Of a stretch of 64,000 bases of DNA, positions 57,483 to 64,000 are shown in pieces. The translations under genes and the position numbers were made by a program. The stretch is taken from positions 11,726,345 to 11,790,344 of the forward strand of contig CM073326.1 of NCBI GenBank assembly GCA_037043015.1, written 5' to 3'. The stretch comes from Bryum argenteum. Taxonomy: Eukaryota > Streptophyta > Bryopsida > Bryales > Bryaceae. The notes beneath the pieces were generated by a model. That model worked only from the letters and a program-made list of their open reading frames with translations, was not told the origin of the DNA and did no database searches. Positions within the stretch are counted from its first letter, which is position 1. Each line of letters begins with the position of its first letter.

Positions 57483-59057
57483 CTAAATAGATCTAGCCCT
57501 GGTAAACTTGATGCGAGGTTGGTCCTCGAATCCAACTAAGGTAGGTGTTGTCTGCTTGGCCGCTACCCTGTCTTCACTCCCCTGGTCCACTTGGACGAGG
57601 ATGCTGGTAACCTCCGGTTCTCCTCGCTCCTCCAGATTGCTACCCGCACCTTCCTTCAGATCTAGTCCTCCCATGGGTGTGATTCCCTCGGGTTCCACAT
57701 CCAAGGGTTCCGTTCCCCCGGAGAGGGCATCAACCTCATCCAGGACAACTTCCTCCGGAACCACTACAGGGGTCTCGGGTATCAGTAGTACCCCCGGCTC
57801 GACTTCGCTTAGAGGTGGGTCGGTAGTGTCCGGGGCAGGCTCCTCAGTGGGTGGGCCCGTCGATTCTCCTGGAGTGACTCCCCCTTCTACCATGATCTCC
57901 TCTCCTGAGGTGTCGTCCTGCTGTCCTGGCCCATCAACCCCTAGTACCTCAACCCTGGTTAGATGATCAACTACGGCCTCTTCTGTTGGTAACTTGGGTT
58001 CGGGCTGGATCCCCTCGATGACCTCCTTTCCCGGTTGAGCTTCCCCATCTACAACGACCTCCTCTCCTGGGGTGCCGTCCTGCTGCCCTGGTTCATCAGC
58101 CCTCACTGCCTCGACTGATGGTAACTCCTGCTCAGGCTGGATCTCCGTGGTGACCTTCCCTCCTAACTGAGCCTCCCCGTATACCTCTGCCCCAGTTAAG
58201 CAATCAATCACCTCCGCCTCTGTGAGTGGCACCTCCCTCTCTACTCCCAACTCGGAGGGAGTACCCGCAACGGCTTCCTCTCCAGGGGGAGCTTGCTCAT
58301 CCACTGCCGACTCGGGTGGGATTACCACGGGGACACCTTCTCCTGGTTCTTGCTCCTCTGTCTCCAGGGTTGATGGGGCAGCAGCTATTTCCTCCTCCAT
58401 TGGTGAAGCTGCCTCTTCTATCTCCTGCCCTGGTGGATCTGCTCTTGCCTTTCCTGGTGCAGGGAGGACCTCTTCCTCTACCCTGGGTTCGGGTTGAGCT
58501 TCGGTGGCTAGTACTTCTACTGGCCGCACTTCTTGCGCTTCTGCAAGAACAGGGTCCACATCCATCGCCTCGGGTACTTCCGGAGGGACCTCCTTCACTA
58601 CCCCGGCCACTAGCTGGGCCTCATCCATCACCCCTGGATCATCTTCTTCTTCCCACGCCATCCCAACTTCAGGTTGGGATTCTTCCACCATTCGCTCCCC
58701 TGGATCAGCTAGGGTAGACATCGCAGGAGTCTCACCCGGTCCTCCCATTTCTCCTGTTCGCGCTATAACTCCCCAGGTTGCCTCCGCCTCTGTTGCTGCT
58801 ACCTCGGCTGCTGCTGCCTCTCCTGGAAATCGCTCATACATCTCCTTGAGGAGGATTTGCATCTCCTCCATGGCACCTTCTATCCGCGCCGTATACTTCT
58901 TCAGGAAGGCAGCCATGCGCACCGCGGCATCCGCGCCATCACCCAGCAAAGTGCGCGTCAAATAATCATGCCTTGGCCTGAGCTTCCCCTGGCGTGAGCA
59001 GAGTCTTCTGCAAGGCGAAGAGGTTAGCCCGCGCCCACCCATTCTGAGTCGAGACAT
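57483..59057 (-). CDS. Family B acidic E/P-rich protein
   Basis: Open for 524 codons. The first 100 residues contain RMAAFLKKYTARIEGAMEEM and EAAAAEVAATEAEATWGVIA; the rest is a low-complexity chain rich in E, P, V and G (PEVPEAMDVDPVLAEAQEV). It overlaps the coiled-coil ORF by 92 bp in another frame, so it may be its C terminus reached by a frameshift or lost splice. No domain recognised. Confidence 0.5.
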   Translation of the reverse strand: MSRLRMGGRGLTSSPCRRLCSRQGKLRPRHDYLTRTLLGDGADAAVRMAAFLKKYTARIEGAMEEMQILLKEMYERFPGEAAAAEVAATEAEATWGVIARTGEMGGPGETPAMSTLADPGERMVEESQPEVGMAWEEEDDPGVMDEAQLVAGVVKEVPPEVPEAMDVDPVLAEAQEVRPVEVLATEAQPEPRVEEEVLPAPGKARADPPGQEIEEAASPMEEEIAAAPSTLETEEQEPGEGVPVVIPPESAVDEQAPPGEEAVAGTPSELGVEREVPLTEAEVIDCLTGAEVYGEAQLGGKVTTEIQPEQELPSVEAVRADEPGQQDGTPGEEVVVDGEAQPGKEVIEGIQPEPKLPTEEAVVDHLTRVEVLGVDGPGQQDDTSGEEIMVEGGVTPGESTGPPTEEPAPDTTDPPLSEVEPGVLLIPETPVVVPEEVVLDEVDALSGGTEPLDVEPEGITPMGGLDLKEGAGSNLEERGEPEVTSILVQVDQGSEDRVAAKQTTPTLVGFEDQPRIKFTRARSI

Positions 59058-59826
59058 ACTTCTTCAACGCCTCGATCTCCTTATCCTGGGTCAGAATGTT
59101 GATGGAGAAATCCATGGCCTGATCCCGCAGCTCCTTCACCTCCTTGTTGAGGGCATCTCGCTGCTCTTGCATGGCTCTCACCAGCTCGGGGTAGCGCTCC
59201 ACCGTATTCGTCTTCAGGACTTCCCCTACTCCCCTGAGCGATCGATACATCGCCTTGTGCTCCTCCATGCACATTTGCAGGGCCTCCTGGATAGGGTTCA
59301 GGGGATTCTCTTCCGTAATCCTGAACAGGGGAGTAGGTGCACCGGGGATGGCTCCTCTCCTTCTCTCCGGGACAGTCTCCTTCCGTGGAGCGGGGGTGCT
59401 GGACTCTCCTGCGTTAGATGGGGGTCTTGCAGGCTTCCGGGGTATGTTCATGGACTCGGGTTCGGACCCGCTGCTCTCCTCAGTCGTCCCTTCCCTGGGC
59501 ACCCTCTCCTGTCCTGGACCCGCGTACCCCCTCTTCGGGATGCTCCTCTTCACTTTCCCCTTAGCCAGGGGTACCACCTTCTTGGGAGGTTGCGTCTCTC
59601 CTACTCCCCGATCTGATGCAAAGGTCACCTTCCTTCTCTTTGAAGGCTTCTTCAGCTTGGGTGAAGGGGATCCCATCCAGAGGCTTGATGACAACTCCGG
59701 ATGCACTTCCGGGGTGGTCTTCCTCTTCTTCCTTGGCTGGGGCTCTCCTTCCAGCGGATCCTCTAACTCCTTCCCCTGGTCCGGATCGTGAGGAGATCCT
59801 TCTCCTGGAGGGGTTGCTTGCCGCAC
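58966..59826 (-). CDS. Family B coiled-coil protein
   Basis: 286 codons: basic N terminus (PRKKRKTTPEVHP; SPKLKKPSKRRKVTFASD), then a coiled coil (LVRAMQEQRDALNKEVKEL, TQDKEIEALKKYVSTQN). It starts 67 bp after the capsid-like stop. Same order as family A: capsid-like, then coiled coil. Possibly part of one polyprotein. Confidence 0.5.
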   Translation of the reverse strand: MRQATPPGEGSPHDPDQGKELEDPLEGEPQPRKKRKTTPEVHPELSSSLWMGSPSPKLKKPSKRRKVTFASDRGVGETQPPKKVVPLAKGKVKRSIPKRGYAGPGQERVPREGTTEESSGSEPESMNIPRKPARPPSNAGESSTPAPRKETVPERRRGAIPGAPTPLFRITEENPLNPIQEALQMCMEEHKAMYRSLRGVGEVLKTNTVERYPELVRAMQEQRDALNKEVKELRDQAMDFSINILTQDKEIEALKKYVSTQNGWARANLFALQKTLLTPGEAQAKA

Positions 59827-59892
59827 AGGGTCCTCCTCATCTGAGTCGTCTAGGTGAATGGGGCCTCGGGATGTTGGTTGAGAGGTCTGCCT

Positions 59893-60906
59893 CTACCGTG
59901 GCCTGGTACTGCGGCGCATTGCCCTGGTGCTGACGGCAGGTGACTCCTCTCCTGAGCCACTCCCCTGTACTGGACTGATGGGGGAGAAGGGGTTGTACTC
60001 CCCTGTTGGAGTCTCCTGTTGTACTCCTGGTGAGGTTGTGGTGGGGGCCCGGGGTGGAGTAACTGCTGTCCCTTCCTCTTCTGCAGCTCCGTTGGTATCC
60101 CCTAATCTTGCTGGATCAGCCGGCCTTGATGTCCCGGCTTGTCCTGCTCCTTCCTCCGGGGGAAACTCTCGTGGGATCCTGGTTCGCCTCTCTTCCAAGG
60201 CCTTGGCGTATTGCGCGGCCTCATCATCATCCAGGCAGTTGTAGGCGTCGTAGAGGTGGAATAGAAATGGCGTCAATGGGCAACCCTTGCCATTGTTTAT
60301 CCTGGACACTGCCCGGATTACGACGTCCTCCAGGATGATGTGCCATCCAATTACCTGCCTCCCCGCGTATGACTCCAGGATAGCCTTGGCGAGTTTGTTG
60401 GCAACGCTCGAAGGCCTGTCCGGGGTAAGTATGGGTAGGAGGAACTGCAGCACCCTCTTCAACCTGGAATCGAGGCAATGCTCCACCTTGAATCCGTCAT
60501 GCTCATGTGCAGGCTGGGAGAAGCTCCGCTGCACTTCCTCGTCTCCCCGCACCGTGATATACCCCACCTCGGATTCAGCAAGGTTGTAGGTGATTCTCCA
60601 AAGTCCCCTCTCCCAGACATCAGGCTGCCCCCGCAACATGTCCTCCTGGAATTTGGCGGTGCGCTCTCCTGTCTGGACCTCCTTCAGCAACGCGGGCCTC
60701 TGCAGGTTCCAGGGTCGATTGTAAAACTCGATGCAGCCCATCCTCGTTAGGTCTTCCTTCAGCTGCCTGCGGTACTCTGCCTTGACGGGGATCTCCGGGT
60801 GCACTCCCCTCTCCCGGATGGCTTCGGGCAGGGACTTCTCTTTCCGAGCTTTTCCCTTGGCCGCATTCTCCTTGGGCGCCATTGCTTCTGCTCCCCGCAC
60901 TTCCAC
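59893..60906 (-). CDS. Family B capsid (gag)-like protein
   Basis: 337 codons, MEVRGAEAMAPKENAAKGKA or a start at the internal MAPKENA. Core: RRQLKEDLTRMGCIEFYNRP, WRITYNLAESEVGYITV, PAHEHDGFKVEHCLDSRLKR, VLQFLLPILTPDRPSSVANK and NNGKGCPLTPFLFHLYDAYN. The same blocks occur in family A (40123-40753; 63541-64000) and in the fragment at 62045-62391, so this defines a protein family. The all-helical look, size and position suggest a capsid-like role; a P/T-rich tail ends MRRSTRPR. Intact here. Confidence 0.6.
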   Translation of the reverse strand: MEVRGAEAMAPKENAAKGKARKEKSLPEAIRERGVHPEIPVKAEYRRQLKEDLTRMGCIEFYNRPWNLQRPALLKEVQTGERTAKFQEDMLRGQPDVWERGLWRITYNLAESEVGYITVRGDEEVQRSFSQPAHEHDGFKVEHCLDSRLKRVLQFLLPILTPDRPSSVANKLAKAILESYAGRQVIGWHIILEDVVIRAVSRINNGKGCPLTPFLFHLYDAYNCLDDDEAAQYAKALEERRTRIPREFPPEEGAGQAGTSRPADPARLGDTNGAAEEEGTAVTPPRAPTTTSPGVQQETPTGEYNPFSPISPVQGSGSGEESPAVSTRAMRRSTRPR

Positions 60907-61584
60907 CCTGACTGCTGGCAGCTCACACCCTTCTCCTCAACGCGGGTACACTCCCCTGGTGCGCAATCTCCTGGCCTACCGACACCACACTCCGCGCTTG
61001 CAAGATGACGACACCCCTGGCTGCAACACGACAAAACGCGGAGCAGCGACAGCGCGAGGGGGAAGAGAAGCAGGTGGCGCGAAATGGGGGGGCCGTCGTC
61101 TGAAAAGGGTTAGGGCTGACAGGCCGGGTCGGCCCGCCGCCCATTATCCCCAATCCGCGCCCGGCCAGGACACCGGTGATCCAGGGTTACCATACTCGGG
61201 TTGACCTTCCCAGCCGGTAACCTCCAAAAACACTTTAACCGGGGCTAAACCCTTTTATTCATTTCTACCCTTTCTAAACTAAGGAAACCAAAAGAAAAGT
61301 TCCCTTTTATTCCTAATGCTCACAAAAATTCGAAAAATTTAAGCTAAACGCAGAAAACCAAAGAAATAGGAGTTTGACATTACTCATGCCCAGTGTTCAA
61401 GAAAACAATTTCTTCGTTAGGACGGAGAGATCCATACCGACCGTGCAAGCACCTATACTTCATCACGGTATTGGTTTGCAAATTTGATCCGGACGCTGAC
61501 CTCTTTATCCACGCGGCTACTCTTAGTTTCAACGAGGTGAAGAAGATTTTGGAGGGTGGAATCCTAGACCATGCTACAGATTAG

Positions 61585-62044
61585 AATGCATTATATCTCA
61601 TCATCTACATACGCTATAAGTTAGTCTTATGATTGTGTGCTTCACACAGTATGTGATATTTTTTCACAATTGATTAAAAATAATTATACCAGTACCTACA
61701 TGTACCACGAACCTTGCCAATTTTTATTACTTGGTGTACTAAACACTTAGAAACATTACCTTAGAAACCTCTTGACATTTACAAATTCTGATTTTCTGTC
61801 GAGTTTTGAGCTCAAGTCTAACCAATTTCAGGGAAATTGAACCTTATTTCCACGGGTTTGGGTCCCTAAATCCACGGTAATAAGTCGAGAATATTTGAAT
61901 ATTATCGAGAATATTCGGGAATAATTCTCTAATAAAATATATTATACTATTTTTAGAATTTTGTTTACTAAAAATACAAAGTCAGCCCTCAAAATTCTAA
62001 AATCTTACCACTCACCGCTCAACGCTCACACGGTAGCAACGTCC
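61585..62044. repeat. 3' subterminal region and right inverted repeat of MULE copy 2
   Basis: Shares CCACGGTAATA and GAATATT motifs with 17370-17430. The terminus about 62010-62044 (ACTCACCGCTCAACGCTC, ACACGGTAGCAACGTCC) matches that of copy 1 at most positions with equal spacing. The capsid-like coding sequence starts immediately to the right. Confidence 0.65.
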
Positions 62045-62391
62045 CGTCATGCTCGTGCGCCGGGTTGTGAAACTTCCCGACCAAGGAGGGGTCGTTCCTC
62101 ACTTGTATGTATCTGGTGGGGGAGTCCGGGAAGCCATAGGTCGCCCTCCAACAAGCCTCCTGCCAGAAGTGCGGCTTGGCTCGGACAGGATTATCTGCAA
62201 AGGTCGGTGGATCCTGTCCGGACGCGGCCTCCTCAATGATCTCTGCGTCCTCCACGTTCCAGGGCACCCAATACAATCCTGCGCACCCCATCCGTGTGAG
62301 ATCCTGCACCAGCTGTGCTCGGGCATCCTCCGCCATCGGAATGCTAGCATGGATGATCTTACTCCGGGTTCGCGAAGCTCGCTCTCCGGCC
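62045..62391 (-). pseudogene. Capsid-like gene (third family), truncated by MULE copy 2
   Basis: ATG 62391 (MAGERASRTRSKIIHASIPM), then AQLVQDLTRMGCAGLYWVPW, NVEDAEIIEEA and PAHEHDG, aligned with the family B protein up to HEHDG; homology stops there at the MULE terminus. The remainder of the gene would lie left of the MULE and was not found in the window. Confidence 0.7.
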
Positions 62392-62958
62392 ATGGTTCCG
62401 TACTCTCCTTCCCCGGGCTATGGCGTACGGGTCGGCCGCGTGGAGCCACTAGAGGAAAACAGGGTCCTCGGACACTGTTTTTAACGCTGTTTTTAACGCG
62501 GTTTAACGTGGTTTAACGCGGACAGAAAAAGTGACGCAAATAAATTGAAAATGTCACGGACGTCTTTTGAGTTTAACGTGTAGTATTAAAAAATGTTAAC
62601 GGGGACAAATGATTTATGACGCAGTGTTAAAATGACAATTTTCCAGTTGGGTAAGTTACCGAGGGTCAGTAACTTGGTAAGTAAATTACTTTCCACGTCA
62701 GCTTTTCCCGTGTTTGTACATGCCAAGTGGGACAAGTTTTCATCCTTGTGATGGATGAAATCTGATCTGATGTGGCATCGGAAATCTGACGTGGCATTTA
62801 AATTTCGGTGGCTAAGATCGTGACACGTGGCCACATCTTAAAATGTGAAAGAAGTTCGGAGTTTGTGTCAAAAGAAACAGGAGATAGTGTCCACATTGAC
62901 GTTGAGGAACACTTGTGTTCTCTGTTTTAACGCGATTTCCAAAACATCCTTAGACATT
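62392..62958. other. Upstream of the capsid-like fragment, no gene
   Basis: Contains four GTTTTTAACGC/GGTTTAACGTGG-type iterations at 62478-62521. No supported coding sequence. Confidence 0.4.
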
Positions 62959-64000
62959 TGTCGGACCCCGTTTTTTTCGATTTTTGGCCATTATGTTCTA
63001 ATGCGCATTAAGAATAAGTATAGTGTTTAGAATCCGACCTATGTATTTGTTAAGCCGTATACTTTAAGACAATTACGTTTTTACAAATAAAGGACTTAGC
63101 TAAAATCTAGTTTCTGTTAAGTAGGACGGATTTGCCAATCCGTACTCTGTCCCCGTACGGCTAGGACGTGCTGTCAGAGGACGGATTAGGAGTTATGATG
63201 GTAGGTAAAGGACGGAGTGGCGAAGAATATAATAAATAGCGAGAAATCTAGAAGGCGGCCCCGTACGGGGAAGTACAATGATGGCGGCGGACCATGTCAT
63301 GATGGTCGGACTTAACTCCGGCCCCCTCGATATAAGGCAACCCGTCCGCCCTTGTCGTCACCTGCCTCCTCGTTTTCTGCGCCCCTTGTCGTCTTGCGCC
63401 CCTGCCCTCCGTCTTTCTGCTTTCCGTCCTTAGCTGCGATCCGGCCCACTGGCCGACCTTAGCCCGACGACACTCTATTTCCTTGCACACTTCTTTCCGA
63501 TGGCCGGGGACGGCTTCCACTTCCGCTCGGGGAGCGGGGAGGAGTCAAGATCTCCATCAAGCTCGTGTCACCATGCATTCCGATCGAGGAGGACGAAAAG
63601 AAGTCCTTGACGGAAGATCTCGAAAGGATGGGATTAGCCGGCCTGCTGGATACGCCCTGGGGTTTGCGCGACGCAGAGATGGTGCGCGAGATCAAGGTCG
63701 GCGCGCCAAACCAATTCGAGGGGACGGTTAGAGGAAAGCCGCTTCCCCGGACGGCCGAGAAATCGAGAGCTGTTTACGGCCTGACCATAAACAACGGAGT
63801 AGGGTTGTGCGGCCGGAAACACAAGTGGGCGAAGAAGGCGTTCCACAGAGATCCGCACAAGCACAACGGCTACTCAATAGAAGATTGTAAGAATCCGAGG
63901 GAGCGCGCCGTCATCAAGTTCTTGGCGCCGATTATTCACGGGGAGAAGCCGCACCGCATCACCGTACGGCTGGCCAACACCGTCCTGGGTTCCTTGCGTG
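62959..64000 (+). mobile_element. Family A element, 5' part, runs off the window
   Basis: Starts TGTCGGACCCCG at 62959 and follows the 39585 copy closely (TTTTTTTCGATTTTTGGNCA; GTAGGACGGATTTGCCAATC). The candidate left TSD is ACATT at 62954-62958. The right end is outside the window. Confidence 0.8.
63541..64000 (+). CDS. Capsid-like protein of family A, partial
   Basis: Open from about 63541 to the window end: VKISIKLVSPCIPIEEDEKK, DLERMGLAGLLDTPWGLRD, AVYGLTINNGVGLCGRKHKW, DPHKHNGYSIEDCKNPRERA and VIKFLAPIIHGEKPHR. It is continuous across the position where the 40123 copy is shifted. The start codon equivalent (63500) is out of frame with it by a small indel. Same family as 59893-60906. 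Confidence 0.6.

Larger units (their letters stand above)
56349..61379 (-). mobile_element. Family B capsid-like element, full length, TSD TTACT
   Basis: 5031 bp, plus-strand ends TGTCGTAATTC and GAGTTTGACA, flanked by TTACT at 56344-56348 and 61380-61384. Genes read on the minus strand. It has no LTR pair and no RT, integrase or transposase that I can see. Coding sequence is more GC-rich than the MULE host. Insertion divides the SWIM exon of MULE copy 2, so it is younger than that copy. Confidence 0.9.
52737..61584 (+). pseudogene. MULE transposase with SWIM finger, copy 2, split by a family B element
   Basis: Start ATG 52737 in ACCATGG (MASSAPLPLTGDVIAIRS). Exon 1 runs intact to 54863, covering MEGMDKRYDGHVWTRTMTTN, CKICKEPPVC, RACVHIGTHEHPV, AWIMFDHVKR, ACCDFQSEDGE, FMADSAQANWNAVR and CYFHWTQSLEKHTK; these are the DDE core and flanking C/H clusters of a MULE transposase. 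Intron 54864-55108. Exon 2 (ENKYSADELAEMPSCNLAES) has an in-frame TAG at 55787-55789 where copy 1 has CAG (Gln), then continues to 56348. There the 5031-bp family B element is inserted; the SWIM finger resumes after 61384 (CKHLYFITVLVCKFDPDAD) and ends at 61584. The first finger residue differs (Tyr for Cys: PDYSC against PDCTC). Confidence 0.85.

Noticed and set aside
58222..58965. Plus-strand S/T-rich ORFs
   Set aside because: Antisense shadows of the E/P-rich family B gene (GAG/CTC codon bias).

Overview
The window is nuclear DNA of a plant-lineage eukaryote. It has GT-AG introns of about 80-250 bp, a plant-type SUVR1/2/4-like histone methyltransferase, Mutator-like (MULE) transposases with a SWIM finger, a Ty3/Gypsy tail followed by a plant-transposon-type ORF, and a CACTA MITE. 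No rRNA, tRNA or bacterial operon is visible. I cannot fix the species; an early-diverging streptophyte (charophyte, bryophyte or lycophyte) is my guess. Many genes carry frameshifts or in-frame stops, so this is either decaying transposon-rich chromatin or an assembly with residual indel errors.

Layout. 0.36-1.9 kb: SUVR-like SET gene (minus), with a hypothetical ORF upstream. 3.2-17.5 kb: a probable 14.3-kb MULE with matching terminal inverted repeats and a 10-bp target duplication. It holds a ParB-like/DNA-methyltransferase gene (minus), a hairpin-bearing 300-bp repeat field, a small basic protein gene (minus) and the divergent SWIM transposase (plus). 17.5-24.0 kb: a second, divergent ParB-like/methyltransferase-like gene (minus) whose predicted N terminus copies the histone H3 tail. 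24.1-25.2 kb: array A, 18 copies of a 21-bp palindrome at a 52-53-bp period. 25.2-30.4 kb: low-complexity then AT-rich DNA without genes. 30.4-34.8 kb: a DUF7869-type, possibly transposase-derived gene (plus) whose 5' UTR intron holds array B, 11 copies of the same palindrome at the same period. 35.5-38.7 kb: a broken coiled-coil/RING-like gene (minus).

39.5-50.6 kb: the 3' part of a Gypsy-like element ending in an LTR. It is split by a 3.6-kb capsid-like element (family A, TSD CCTAG, itself carrying a CACTA MITE) and by a 2.1-kb deleted family B element (TSD CACGA). 51.4-62.0 kb: a second copy of the two-gene MULE, its SWIM exon split by a full 5.0-kb family B element (TSD TTACT), and itself inserted in a third capsid-like gene (62.0-62.4 kb). 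62.96-64.0 kb: start of another family A element.

Most notable: the helically phased palindrome arrays. The 21-bp core is dispersed as about 38 copies, mostly in introns and upstream regions of the second ParB-like gene and the DUF7869-type gene. The segments between cores occur in both orientations, and the arrays are nested fold-backs. The second point is that ParB-like domain plus methyltransferase genes sit inside or beside mobile DNA here.
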